Below are positions 51,891 through 60,468 of a stretch of DNA of 64,000 nt, piece after piece. The translations under genes were made by a program, and so were the position numbers. A model generated the notes under the pieces. That model ran no database searches and was not told the DNA's origin. It saw only the letters and a program-made list of their open reading frames with translations. Source of the DNA: Bacteroides faecium (GTDB lineage: Bacteria; Bacteroidota; Bacteroidia; Bacteroidales; Bacteroidaceae); contig NZ_CP050831.1 of the NCBI RefSeq assembly GCF_012113595.1, positions 3,658,001 to 3,722,000 of the forward strand, written 5' to 3'. Within the stretch, counting starts at the first letter, position 1. Every line of letters starts with the position of its first letter.

Positions 51891-52724
51891 TTACTCGACG
51901 CTTCTTAACCAGGCAATCTCTTCCGCCCACTTACTCTCATCAGGAGTTTCGAGTATTAGCGGCATATTGTCGAATCTTGAATCCTGCATTAATCTTTCAA
52001 AAAATGCTTTTCCAATCAGTCCTTCGCCGATACTGTCGTGGCGGTCTACATGGGTACCTAGTGCTTTCTTTGAGTCATTCAAGTGCATGCCGCGTAGATA
52101 ATTGAATCCTACTTCCTTTTCGAATTCATCGAATACCTTATCGTAATCGTTCACTATATCATAACCTGCTGTATATGTATGGCAAGTATCAAGACAAATG
52201 CCTACCCGGCTTTTGTCATTTACCCGGTCAATAATATATTTTAGTTGCCAGAATTCGCTCCCCAGATTACTACCTTGTCCGGCAGTATTTTCGATAACGG
52301 CTGTCACTCCTTTTGTCTTTTCCAAAGTGATATTAATACTTTCCGCAATAAGTGCCAGGCAATCTTCTATTGATATTTTATTGAGAGAACTGCCGGGATG
52401 AAAATTTAGAAGTTTCAATCCGAGTTGTTCGCAACGTTGCATTTCATCCAGAAAGGCGGCGCGGCTTTTTGCCAATCCTTCTTCCTCGGGGTGTCCCAGA
52501 TTAATAAGGTAACTGTCATGAGGCAGGATATATTCCGGCTGAAAACCGAACTTCTTGCAATTCTCCTTGAAAAGACTGATACTTTCTTCTGTCAAAGGTT
52601 TGCTTACCCATTGGCGTTGGTTCTTGGTGAATAACGCAAAAGCATTTGCTCCTATCTCATGCGCATTGACGGGGGCGAATTCTACGCCACCGGATGCGCT
52701 TACATGTGCTCCGATATACTTCAT
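51891..52724 (-). CDS. nfo: Endonuclease IV (deoxyribonuclease IV)
   Basis: AP endonuclease of base-excision repair; 277 residues, TIM-barrel fold with three zinc ions. Conserved motifs are MKYIGAHVSASGGVEFAP at the start, LNFHPGSS, VIENTAGQGSNLG, GICLDTCHTYTAGYD and LNDSKKALGTHVDRHDSIGEG. The ATG at 52724 is chosen because it starts exactly at the family N-terminus and is preceded by AAGGAAC nine bases upstream; a longer frame runs to 52850 but has no homology. A TATATTTG box at 52753-52760 (minus) fits its promoter. Confidence 0.97.
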   Translation of the reverse strand: MKYIGAHVSASGGVEFAPVNAHEIGANAFALFTKNQRQWVSKPLTEESISLFKENCKKFGFQPEYILPHDSYLINLGHPEEEGLAKSRAAFLDEMQRCEQLGLKLLNFHPGSSLNKISIEDCLALIAESINITLEKTKGVTAVIENTAGQGSNLGSEFWQLKYIIDRVNDKSRVGICLDTCHTYTAGYDIVNDYDKVFDEFEKEVGFNYLRGMHLNDSKKALGTHVDRHDSIGEGLIGKAFFERLMQDSRFDNMPLILETPDESKWAEEIAWLRSVE

Positions 52725-52752
52725 ACTTTGTTCCTTTTTTGATTCTAATATG

Positions 52753-52760
52753 CAAATATA
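52753..52760 (-). promoter_or_regulatory. Promoter -7 box of nfo
   Basis: The minus strand reads TATATTTG, 28 nt upstream of the nfo start codon, a spacing that confirms the short form of the gene. Confidence 0.55.
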
Positions 52761-52912
52761 ACGTTTTTCCGGAACTATATGTTTGTTTATCATATTCTCC
52801 TGGTAGTAAAATAATGTCTGTATAATCACGATTTTTGCATGCTTAAGCATGCTTTTGTACCGTTTACTCTCAAAGCGGGACTTTGCGCTTTTTTTTGCTC
52901 GGATAAATCAAA

Positions 52913-52920
52913 TACCTTTG
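52913..52920 (+). promoter_or_regulatory. Promoter -7 box of the first A-B-C-WG cassette
   Basis: TACCTTTG (TAnnTTTG), about 57 nt upstream of the gene at 52977. The -33 TTTG candidates are at imperfect spacing. Confidence 0.4.
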
Positions 52921-52976
52921 TATTATAAGGGAAGTTATAGAATAATAGTAAAAAATATAAGCTAAAATAGATTATT

Positions 52977-53510
52977 ATGAAGAACGCATTATTAAAATTA
53001 TTCCATTGTGTAAACGTCGTTTTACCATCATTAACCATCGGATTGTTTCTTTTCTTCTTTGCTGACATACCACTCCATGCACAGGATGTGGATCAAAACA
53101 TTGACAGACGATATGATATTATCTGCGAAGGAAATGGAGTTGAAGGTACTTATCTGGTCCGCGTCTGGGTATATGCCAATAAACAGAATCTCAAACCGGA
53201 GCAATTGCGGAAGTATGCCATTCATGGGGTTATATTTAAAGGTGTGACAGGCAGTGCAAAATGTAACGGACAGAAGCCGTTCGCTAAAAGCTTATCTGTG
53301 GAAGAAGAGAATAAGAAGTACTTCGATGAATTCTTTGAAAAGAAGAATGCCTATCTCAATTTTGCCACTATCGTGGAAGGAACATTTGAACGTGTGAAGG
53401 TGACCAAACGGCAATATAAAATAGGCGCCGTCGTATCCGTTTCCAAAGACCAGTTGCGCAAGCAATTGGAAGCAGATGGCATAATCAGAGGGTTGTCCAC
53501 GGGGTTTTAA
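52977..53510 (+). CDS. Exported protein A (cassette copy 1)
   Basis: A 177-residue protein with a long signal region (about 1-37, ending PLHAQ). The mature part begins VDQNIDRRYDIICEGNGVEGTYLV and is nearly the same as the product at 59944 (roughly nine of ten residues), whereas the signal regions are unrelated. It contains SVEEENKKYFDEFFEKKNAYLNF and ends in GLSTGF. No known family. It starts a run of five exported-protein genes (A, B, C, WG, E) in one direction. Confidence 0.8.
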   Translation: MKNALLKLFHCVNVVLPSLTIGLFLFFFADIPLHAQDVDQNIDRRYDIICEGNGVEGTYLVRVWVYANKQNLKPEQLRKYAIHGVIFKGVTGSAKCNGQKPFAKSLSVEEENKKYFDEFFEKKNAYLNFATIVEGTFERVKVTKRQYKIGAVVSVSKDQLRKQLEADGIIRGLSTGF

Positions 53511-53526
53511 TAGGTGAATAAACTAT

Positions 53527-54483
53527 TTGTATATGAAAAAGATATATTATGCTTTTGTTTTATTGATTTATTCCATCAATATGTTCGGGCAAGCCAAGAA
53601 ACCGGAGTTAATGGTTGTACCCAGTTTGCCATGGTGTAATGAAAGAGGATACGTTGTTGAAAGACAGACAGAACTGGGCAGTGAGATTTTGCCGGATTAT
53701 AAGAAAGCCCTTGCGCAAGACAAAGACTTGATGAATGTTATTTCTAAAATAGGCATTTTAATGGCTGATAAGGGATTCCCGCTGAAAGACCTTTCCGCTT
53801 CGATTAAGAATATGGAGATTATTAATGCCCAAAATGCGATGACCTTAAGCAAGAATTCAGGTGCGGCATTGGCAGAGAGTGCGCTGGATATGCTGAAACG
53901 GACAGCCAAATGTGATATTGTTTTGGAAGTCGATTGGAGCGTTAATACCACAGGACCGAAAAAGTCGGTTACGTACAATCTCCGTGGAATTGATGCTTAC
54001 ACCAATATGCAAGTCGCAGGTGCACAAGGAACGGGGCAGCCCTCTTTTTCGGCCGAAATTCCGGTATTGATAGAAGAAGCTATTTCGGCTAACATGGATA
54101 ACTTCACATCACAGTTGCAAACTCACTTTGACAACCTCTTCGAGAATGGTAGAGAAGTGGCTATTGATATTAACGTATTCGATACAGGACAAGGCATTGA
54201 TTTGGAAACAGAATATGGAGACAATGAGCTGATAGATGTGATAGAAGAGTGGTTGGAGAAAAACTGCGTGAAGGGGCGTTTCAGTAAAACGGAAGGTTCG
54301 GAGAATTTCGCAATGTTCAATCAGGTCAGAATACCGATGATGAACGAAAACGGCAAAGCGATGGATACGGAAGATTTCGTAAAAGAGCTGAGGAAAGTAT
54401 TGCGCAAAGCTCCTTACAATCTGACTTGTAAAGTTGTTCCCCGTGGGTTGGGAAGATGTCAACTGATAATAGGTGATAAATAA
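53527..54483 (+). CDS. Exported protein B, DUF6175-like (cassette copy 1)
   Basis: A 318-residue protein with signal peptide (about 1-23, ending MFGQ). The N-terminal part (AKKPELMVVPSLPWCNERGY) resembles the start of CsgG/LpoB-like fold proteins, and the body carries FSAEIPVLIEEAISANMDNFTSQLQTHFDNLFENG and RIPMMNENGKAMDTEDFVKELRKVL. I believe this is DUF6175; certainty is moderate. Its paralogue is at 60469. It lies 16 nt after gene A and 12 nt before gene C. Confidence 0.8.
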   Translation: MYMKKIYYAFVLLIYSINMFGQAKKPELMVVPSLPWCNERGYVVERQTELGSEILPDYKKALAQDKDLMNVISKIGILMADKGFPLKDLSASIKNMEIINAQNAMTLSKNSGAALAESALDMLKRTAKCDIVLEVDWSVNTTGPKKSVTYNLRGIDAYTNMQVAGAQGTGQPSFSAEIPVLIEEAISANMDNFTSQLQTHFDNLFENGREVAIDINVFDTGQGIDLETEYGDNELIDVIEEWLEKNCVKGRFSKTEGSENFAMFNQVRIPMMNENGKAMDTEDFVKELRKVLRKAPYNLTCKVVPRGLGRCQLIIGDK

Positions 54484-54495
54484 AAAGACAGAATC

Positions 54496-55416
54496 ATGAA
54501 AAGATTTATAAGTATATTAATCGTGTCGCTGATATTCTTCAGGGGAATGTCTGCGCAGGAATGTGATACTCCTATCACCGTGGCGATGCCGGAACATATA
54601 GAAGGACTGAATGAAGCGCAAAAAAGCTATCTGTGTTCTAAAATGGAACAGTTGGTCGTCTCACAAGGAGTTTCTTCTGATTTCTCTTATACACAATTCG
54701 TTTTGACAGCCGACGTGTCTGGTATGCAGAAAGATGTTGTGCCTACTATTCCTTCCAGTGTTACTTGCCAATATGATGTCGTTTTCAAATTAGTAGACAG
54801 GGCAGGGATGAAAACGATGGCAGTGCAAAGCGTGAATGTGCGTGGTGCCGGTAGTACGGAAGCGAAGGCGATGCAGAACGCATTGCGGCTAATCAATCCG
54901 CAAAACAAGAATCTTATTGATTTTATAAAAGGAGCGAAGAGTAAAGTTCTTGCCTATTATAATCAGCATGTGCCGCAAATCGTATCCCAGTCCCGTCGGT
55001 TGGCTAATCTGGATAAATATGAAGAAGCGTTCAATTTACTGGCATCTGTTCCCGAATGTTGTAACCAGTATAATGAAGTGACTCGTGAGATAATAGCCAT
55101 TTATCCGAAAGCAAGGGATAAAGTCGGAGAAAAATTCCTGAAAGAAGCACGTAGGATATGGACTGTCGACCAGACTGGCGCCGCTGCAGAGGAAGCATGC
55201 TATTGGTTATCGTTGATTGATCCGAAATCTTCGGCTTATCCCGGTGGAGAAAGGCTGTATGCTGAAATAAAAGGTAGAGTGAAAGAAGAGGTGCAGCATG
55301 AAATGAAGGTCTATGACGATAATGTTGACTTGATAAAACAACAGATAAATGCTGCCAAGGAAATAGGAATGGCTTATGGCAAAGGACAGCAGACCGAAAT
55401 AAACGTGATAAAATAG
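54496..55416 (+). CDS. Exported protein C (cassette copy 1)
   Basis: A 306-residue protein with signal peptide (1-20, ending MSAQ). The N-terminal half (about 25-130) has a strand-helix pattern with LCSKMEQLVVSQGVSSDFSYTQFVLTADV, again recalling CsgG/LpoB-like folds; the C-terminal half is helical (YEEAFNLLASVPECCNQYNEVTREII, TPR-like) and ends in a helix with KGQQTEINVIK. No named family. Paralogue at 61428. Follows gene B by 12 nt and precedes the WG-repeat gene by 34 nt. Confidence 0.8.
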   Translation: MKRFISILIVSLIFFRGMSAQECDTPITVAMPEHIEGLNEAQKSYLCSKMEQLVVSQGVSSDFSYTQFVLTADVSGMQKDVVPTIPSSVTCQYDVVFKLVDRAGMKTMAVQSVNVRGAGSTEAKAMQNALRLINPQNKNLIDFIKGAKSKVLAYYNQHVPQIVSQSRRLANLDKYEEAFNLLASVPECCNQYNEVTREIIAIYPKARDKVGEKFLKEARRIWTVDQTGAAAEEACYWLSLIDPKSSAYPGGERLYAEIKGRVKEEVQHEMKVYDDNVDLIKQQINAAKEIGMAYGKGQQTEINVIK

Positions 55417-55450
55417 AAAGAATTTGTTGAATTAAAATATTTATGGCAAA

Positions 55451-57514
55451 ATGAAGAAAAGTATATTGATAGGTTTGATAGCTTTCATCACATTGGGGAG
55501 CTCAGGCACTTTATTTGCTCAGGATTTAACGCTCCAGCGTGATAAAAAAGGTAGAGTTGGTCTTGTAGATGCAAAAGGCAAGTTCGTTGTTAAACCTAAG
55601 TACGATGAGATAGGGAATTTTGAAGGTGGACTCGCTAAAGTACGTATCAAAGATAAATTTGGATTCATCAATGAAAAAGGTGATGTTGTACTGAAAGTGC
55701 AATATTCGGTGATTGAAGATTTCGTCGATGGTGTAGCTAAAATTTGTATTGGCGCCAAATATAATAAGAATACAGATGACCTGGAAGGCGGTAAATGGGG
55801 ATATGTGGAAGATAATGGTGAAATCCTTATAAAGCCCATATATGATGATATAGAGTATTTTAATAAGTTTAATATTGCCAAGACCAAAAAAGGCAAAGTA
55901 TATGGTTGGGTTTCCAGGTATGGACAAGAGTTGATTAAACCGGAATATACTGAAATAGGTGAGTTGATTGATGGCATGGCACGTGTATGCAAAGGTGGGA
56001 AAATAGGTAAAAGCGGACAGTTGGAAAATGGTAAATGGGGATTTGTTGATGATGGTGGGCGTATCGTCATAAAGGTAAAGTACCGTTCAGCCGGAGAATT
56101 TTGTGAAGGAGTGGCTTGGGTTGGAACAGGACCAATGCGTTATAGTTACATCAATAAGCAGGGAATGGTGATAAGCGAAGACTCTTATACCAATAACAAT
56201 GCCCGTAACGGCATTATTATCCAGCAGAAAATGCTGCATAAGAAAGAAAGTAAGACCGGAAAGAAAGGAATGTTCTATGGCATTTTAGATACAAGAGGCA
56301 TGGTACTGGAAGACTTTGTTTATAATGCTATTGCCATGAACCAGCATAACTGGGCGTCTGCTCTGGATATAAGTACCGGAAAATCTTATTTTTTGCATAA
56401 TGAAAACGGCAAGATTACAAAACTTGAAGCAGGGGCGCTGGATTTTAAATTCAATAATGAAATAGAAAGATACACTATCGGTGATAAATCCGGTTACGTA
56501 CGGCGGGATGGAAAGTTGATGATTGAACCTAAATATAAAGTATTGGGCGACTATACAGATTATACCATTGCTTCGGAAAACGGTTCCGGCTTCGGATATT
56601 TGTCTAAAACCGGTGATGTCCTGATTCCTTTTGAGTACGATAAGACTTCCGCTTTTAATGATGGATACGCATCGGTCTGCAAACAGAACAAATGGTATGT
56701 GATTGATTCGAAAAACAACGTAACCCTTACCACCGATATGGATTATTTGGGCGTTTATTCAGAAGGCTTGATTCCGGCAATGAAAGGCGGTAAGGCAGGA
56801 TTTATTTCACTGGATGGGAAAGAGGCGATGCCTTTTAATTATGAAATGGTATCTTCCGTGCATAAAGGAAAATTCAATTATAAAGAGAACGGCAAATGGG
56901 GAATTAAGGATGCTAAAGGAACTGTTCTGTTGGCTCCGGCTTATGAAGACCTGTCGAATTTCTATGATGAATTTGGAAATAAGATATTGGCTAATGCCGG
57001 AAAGTTCGGACTGTTGAATTTTGAAGAAAAAGAAATTTTATCTCCTACATTCGATTTCCTTGGATTGGATAGTCAGCATGGCATTTATATCGTTTCCCAA
57101 AAGGTCACTAAAGATAACTGCAAGAAAGCCGCTGATATAATGAAAGAATATATTATGGGGGAATCTCAAAAAGGGTTGCTTGATTCTAATCTCTATGCTA
57201 ATCTGGGTATAGATATGGATAAAGTGAAAGGTAAAGTGATGAAGAAAATGGAAAAGGGAGGCACCTTTGCTCCTGAGAAGTTTATTGGTGAATCGCTTTG
57301 GGGAGCTGTGTCAAAAGATGGACAGGTTATCATCGAAGCTTATTGCCCGGTTTCTCCATTATCAGCCTATCAGGTTGTTATCGGGCAATATGGACAGAAA
57401 AAGGTGTCTGCCGATGATATTGAATACCTGATGAAGCACCCGGGATATTATATTGTAAATTACAACCGGTTTAAAGTAAGTGAAGTAATCCCTGAGGAAT
57501 TGTGGGATTTTTAG
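55451..57514 (+). CDS. WG-repeat exported protein (cassette copy 1)
   Basis: A 687-residue protein with signal peptide (1-24, ending LFAQ) and at least ten WG-type repeats of about 45-60 residues, each with a core such as FGFINEKG, WGYVEDNG, WGFVDDGG, SGYVRRDG, FGYLSKTG, AGFISLDG, WGIKDAKG or WGAVSKDG followed by a strand and K(Y)D. WG repeats build beta-propeller-like or solenoid scaffolds that bind partners. Probably periplasmic or surface. A diverged relative, longer than the window end, begins at 62375. Confidence 0.88.
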   Translation: MKKSILIGLIAFITLGSSGTLFAQDLTLQRDKKGRVGLVDAKGKFVVKPKYDEIGNFEGGLAKVRIKDKFGFINEKGDVVLKVQYSVIEDFVDGVAKICIGAKYNKNTDDLEGGKWGYVEDNGEILIKPIYDDIEYFNKFNIAKTKKGKVYGWVSRYGQELIKPEYTEIGELIDGMARVCKGGKIGKSGQLENGKWGFVDDGGRIVIKVKYRSAGEFCEGVAWVGTGPMRYSYINKQGMVISEDSYTNNNARNGIIIQQKMLHKKESKTGKKGMFYGILDTRGMVLEDFVYNAIAMNQHNWASALDISTGKSYFLHNENGKITKLEAGALDFKFNNEIERYTIGDKSGYVRRDGKLMIEPKYKVLGDYTDYTIASENGSGFGYLSKTGDVLIPFEYDKTSAFNDGYASVCKQNKWYVIDSKNNVTLTTDMDYLGVYSEGLIPAMKGGKAGFISLDGKEAMPFNYEMVSSVHKGKFNYKENGKWGIKDAKGTVLLAPAYEDLSNFYDEFGNKILANAGKFGLLNFEEKEILSPTFDFLGLDSQHGIYIVSQKVTKDNCKKAADIMKEYIMGESQKGLLDSNLYANLGIDMDKVKGKVMKKMEKGGTFAPEKFIGESLWGAVSKDGQVIIEAYCPVSPLSAYQVVIGQYGQKKVSADDIEYLMKHPGYYIVNYNRFKVSEVIPEELWDF

Positions 57515-57578
57515 ATGAAATAATAAGGGAAAATAGAATTAGGAATTTTAATTTATCAATATAAAGAATTAGTCGGTT

Positions 57579-58796
57579 ATGAAAAAAAATATATTCATCG
57601 TAAGTTGCCTCATGTTATTGGTTAGCTCTACGATAGGAGCGCAAGAGCAGAATGATGAACAAGCAGCCAAGTATAGGCGGAGTTCTATTTATTCGATGCT
57701 CGTACGACATACAGAAAAGAAATTTGGTAATGAAATAATGGAAGAATATCTGAAGTTGCCGGTCCCGGACAAATATGATAATCATAATCTGAATGTGCGC
57801 CTGGTTGAGACAACGGATGAAAAACAACAGGAAGAAGAGATTACCCGTTTTCTGGAAAAAAATCAGGTTGCGAAGAGACTGGTGGCAAAATGGTTTGAAC
57901 GAAATAAAGAAACGGGCGTATGTGATATGAAGCTGATTTCAGAGAGAGGACAGTATAATGCGACTGACCTGGACGTGCGTTTGGCACGGAAGACAGCAAG
58001 AGGAGTAGCGACTCTTTCGGACGCCGGCGAAGAATTAATCTCTAATACGTTTATCATGGTGAATGATATCCGTTATGTAGATAAAGAGAATACTTCGAAA
58101 GCATTTGGTATGGGAATACGTTTGTTGGGTAGTGTCGCTACTATTGCTACAGGAGTGAATTTTGCAGATATGGGTGAAAATGCGGCTGCTTTGGCAGAGA
58201 GTATCAAAGGATTCAAAGTGATTGTGAACTCTTATCTTTATAAATTGGAGTGGAATGACGATGTCGCTAATAAATTCTATACGCAGTATTATTTGGATGG
58301 TCCTGATAAGGTGAAAGCCGAAGAATTCTTGAAAGACAATGGAACTTTCAAACTCAAGTTTATAGGAAAGCAGTCGGTACGTTCCAATAAAACAACGATG
58401 TCCAGCAATTATGAACCGGCTGATATGATTCGTAAGGTTGTTTGCCGTGCGTTGGACGAATCCGTATTGGAACTTCAACGTAGCTTTGATGTGTTTAAGG
58501 TGAAGACTCCGCTTTATGGTGTCAATGGAAAAGAGGTTTATGCTCAGGTAGGACTGAAAGAAGGCGTCAGCCAGGAATCAAAATATGAAGTGTTGGAGAA
58601 GAACTTGGATGAAAGTACAGGAAAGACAACCTATAAAAGAGTAGGGGTGATAGAACCTGTATCCGGAAAAATCTGGGATAACCGGTATATGGCTGCCGAA
58701 GACCAGACACTTAATTCAAAACTTAAATATACTACTTTCAAGAAGGTTAGTGGTAGCGACTTCTTCGAAGGTATGTTGATTAGGGAAATCAAGTAG
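57579..58796 (+). CDS. Exported protein E (cassette copy 1 only)
   Basis: A 405-residue protein with signal peptide (1-21, ending IGAQ). The region TDEKQQEEEITRFLEKNQVAKRLVAKWFERN is helical and charged; a Gly/Ala-rich stretch (FGMGIRLLGSVATIATGVNFADMG, about 180-205) may associate with membrane; the C-terminal part is beta-rich (YKRVGVIEPVSGKIWDNRYMA). No family recognised. It ends copy 1 of the cassette; a matching gene in copy 2 would lie beyond the window. A perfect terminator follows. Confidence 0.78.
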   Translation: MKKNIFIVSCLMLLVSSTIGAQEQNDEQAAKYRRSSIYSMLVRHTEKKFGNEIMEEYLKLPVPDKYDNHNLNVRLVETTDEKQQEEEITRFLEKNQVAKRLVAKWFERNKETGVCDMKLISERGQYNATDLDVRLARKTARGVATLSDAGEELISNTFIMVNDIRYVDKENTSKAFGMGIRLLGSVATIATGVNFADMGENAAALAESIKGFKVIVNSYLYKLEWNDDVANKFYTQYYLDGPDKVKAEEFLKDNGTFKLKFIGKQSVRSNKTTMSSNYEPADMIRKVVCRALDESVLELQRSFDVFKVKTPLYGVNGKEVYAQVGLKEGVSQESKYEVLEKNLDESTGKTTYKRVGVIEPVSGKIWDNRYMAAEDQTLNSKLKYTTFKKVSGSDFFEGMLIREIK

Positions 58797-58822
58797 AAGA
58801 GAACTTAGTAATTGAAAGGAAA

Positions 58823-58869
58823 GGTGCCAAAAGTCTGATGGGATAATATCAGCTTTTGGCACCTTTTTT
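58823..58869 (+). terminator. Terminator closing cassette copy 1
   Basis: GGTGCCAAAAG pairs perfectly with CTTTTGGCACC, with inner CTGAT/ATCAG pairs, and six T follow. Confidence 0.93.
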
Positions 58870-58935
58870 GTAGCCCGAATATTGCATTTGGCTCATTTCC
58901 TGCACGATTTTGAGCTAATTGATGTGATTTTCTCA

Positions 58936-59449
58936 CTACTATAAAGTTTAAAAGTGTGCAGGTATCTGCAACGCTGCAACAAAACGGGAGTAATATATTA
59001 ATAGATAGATGGTTACAGCGTTGCAGATAGCTGTTGCAGATGGTCGCAGATGTCTTTTATCTGCCACACTGTATAAAACAATAAATCTTTTATTGCAAAC
59101 CGTACAATCATATATATGATATAGTAGTTCCCTACGTCTAAACTCCCGTTCCCAGGCTGGAAACTCCAGTTTCCAAGCATGGAAACGAGAGTGTCCGCAT
59201 AGGGAAATTGGAGTTTCTGAGTATAGATACTCCAGTTTCCCTATGCGGATACTGACATCAATGTAATGCCTCCAGCTTTTCCTTAAGGGGATATCTGCCC
59301 CTAACCGCACGATACGTGTTGCAGATAAGGGATATCTGCAACCATCTGCAACAGGTATCTGCAACACTATAACCATCTATATACTAATGTATTAACGCCG
59401 TTTTGTTGCAGCGTTGCAGATACTTGCACACTTTTAAACTTTATAGTAG
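58936..59449. repeat. 514-bp nested palindromic element with 119-bp inverted arms
   Basis: Arms 58936-59054 and 59331-59449. The outer 52 bp are 51/52 identical in inverted orientation (beginning CTACTATAAAGTTTAAAAGT); the inner part is complementary with scattered mismatches down to GCAGATGTC/GATATCTGC. The 276-bp centre holds a further hairpin (59191-59252). No transposase or integrase frame is inside; the minus-strand frame 58948-59376 is a by-product of the repeats. It may be a MITE-like or Bacteroides-specific repeated element. Confidence 0.8.
59191..59252. repeat. Hairpin at the centre of the palindromic element
   Basis: 59191-59214 and 59229-59252 are inverted copies of 24 bp with two mismatches (GTGTCCGCATAGGGAAATTG on the left arm) around a 14-nt loop. 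TTTCC-AAGCAT-GGAAA just upstream forms another small palindrome. Confidence 0.8.
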
Positions 59450-59581
59450 CCGTGAATATTACATTAGGCTTCATTTCAATGCGGATTAGTTCATTTCTGC
59501 ACAGTTATGAGCTTGTTGTTATTATGTAAAGTATTGGAAAAAGCTGTATGGCGGAAAAGAAACAAGAAAAGTAAAATAAAG

Positions 59582-59613
59582 TTTGTCAGTCTAAATTTAA
59601 CTTTCTATATTTG
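59582..59613 (+). promoter_or_regulatory. Consensus promoter of the structured RNA element, copy 2
   Basis: TTTG (59582-59585), 20-bp spacer, TATATTTG (59606-59613): a complete Bacteroides -33/-7 pair. Start expected near 59620. Confidence 0.75.
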
Positions 59614-59619
59614 CAGCAT

Positions 59620-59892
59620 CCAGCTAGCCCTAGAGGGGGCGGCGGGGATTTTTAGAAAAAAGGCGTTTACCAAACATATCTTTCAGTCTCGAATCTCGCA
59701 AATTCTTAGTCTGTAAGCGGATATGGCAACGGAGAACGTCCACTATAGGTGTGATTAAACATTATGCTATGCATAGTGTTCTATATATCTCATCTAGGCG
59801 TGGGCTAGCTGCGTTGCTTATCCTTACAGACGGGCAATGCGAGAGCCTGAGACTGAGATAAGCAACAGTACAGACTCCCATGCCTTTTTTTT
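59620..59892 (+). ncRNA. Structured RNA element, copy 2 (upstream of cassette copy 2)
   Basis: About 273 nt from a consensus promoter to a T-run. Shared with copy 1 (8207-8520): AGGCGTTTACCAAAC, then CTCGAATCTCGCAAATT, and the 3' domain. That domain is closed by GGCGTGGG (59797-59804) with CCCATGCC (59877-59884) and followed by TTTTTTTT. GTTGCTTATC is fully complementary to GATAAGCAAC; in copy 1 the same helix is built from different bases, so the pairing is maintained by covariation. GCGTTGC can alternatively pair with GCAATGC. It precedes the gene at 59944 by about 50 nt. Confidence 0.7.
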
Positions 59893-59943
59893 ATTTATTG
59901 CCCAATCCGGGGAGGCTATAAGCAGACAAAACAAAAAGCGGGA

Positions 59944-60444
59944 ATGAAACGACGTAATTACTTGATAGTTATTGCTCTGTGCCTCTTTTCCATTAAGTCT
60001 ATATCAATGTACGGGCAGAATGTGAAGCAAAACATTGATAGAAGATATGACATCATTTGTGAAGGAAATGGAGTAGAAGGTACTTACCTTGTAAAAGTTT
60101 GGGTGTATGCAAACAAACTTAATCTGAAACCGGAGACACTCCGGAAATATGCTGTTCATGGAATTATATTTAAGGGGGTGACTGGTAGCACGAAATGCGG
60201 CGGTCAGAAACCATTTGCCAAAAGCTTATCTGTAGAGGAAGAAAACAAGGAATATTTTGATGAGTTTTTCGAAAAGAAAAATGCCTATTTGAATTTTGCC
60301 ACTATTGTAGAAGGTACGTTTGAACGTGTCAAAGTAACAAAGCGGCAATATAAAATAGGTGCTGTGATTTCTGTGGCAAAAGATCAGTTGCGAAAACAAT
60401 TGGAAACCGATCATATTATCAGAGGATTGTCTTCGGGCTTTTAA
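59944..60444 (+). CDS. Exported protein A' (cassette copy 2)
   Basis: A 166-residue paralogue of the protein at 52977. The signal peptide (about 1-23, ending MYGQ) is unrelated to that of copy 1, while from QNIDRRYDIICEGNG to the end the two are almost the same. Nucleotide differences are mostly at third codon positions, so the mature protein is under purifying selection. It follows the structured RNA element and begins cassette copy 2 (A', B', C', WG'). Confidence 0.8.
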   Translation: MKRRNYLIVIALCLFSIKSISMYGQNVKQNIDRRYDIICEGNGVEGTYLVKVWVYANKLNLKPETLRKYAVHGIIFKGVTGSTKCGGQKPFAKSLSVEEENKEYFDEFFEKKNAYLNFATIVEGTFERVKVTKRQYKIGAVISVAKDQLRKQLETDHIIRGLSSGF

Positions 60445-60468
60445 TATGTAACTATAAAATCTCAGCAT

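Larger units (their letters stand above)
58871..59512. repeat. Imperfect direct repeats flanking the palindromic element
   Basis: The left flank (58871-58916) and right flank (59447-59512) share, in the same orientation, TAGCC-GAATATT-CATT(T/A)GGCT-CATTTC and then CTGCAC-GATTTTGAGCT versus CTGCAC-AGTTATGAGCT. The right copy holds about 20 extra bases between the two blocks. Confidence 0.55.

Noticed and set aside
52837..52852. Perfect palindrome GCATGCTTAAGCATGC as an operator
   Set aside because: It is a single short palindrome far from both predicted promoters' core boxes; not enough support for a regulatory call.
52871..52896. AAAGCG...CGCTTT hairpin followed by a T-run, as a terminator
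   Set aside because: No plus-strand gene ends upstream of it; it lies between divergent nfo and cassette gene A and may be part of the promoter region or chance.
58853..58870. TTGGCACC followed by TTTTTTGT as a sigma-54 promoter
   Set aside because: The bases form the 3' arm and T-run of a perfect terminator hairpin, and GG-N10-GC spacing is not met.
58948..59376. A 142-codon minus-strand frame inside the palindromic element
   Set aside because: It lies wholly within the inverted repeats, has no recognisable domain or ribosome-binding site, and its Arg/Leu/Ile-rich product follows from the repeated GCAGAT and CTGCAAC units.
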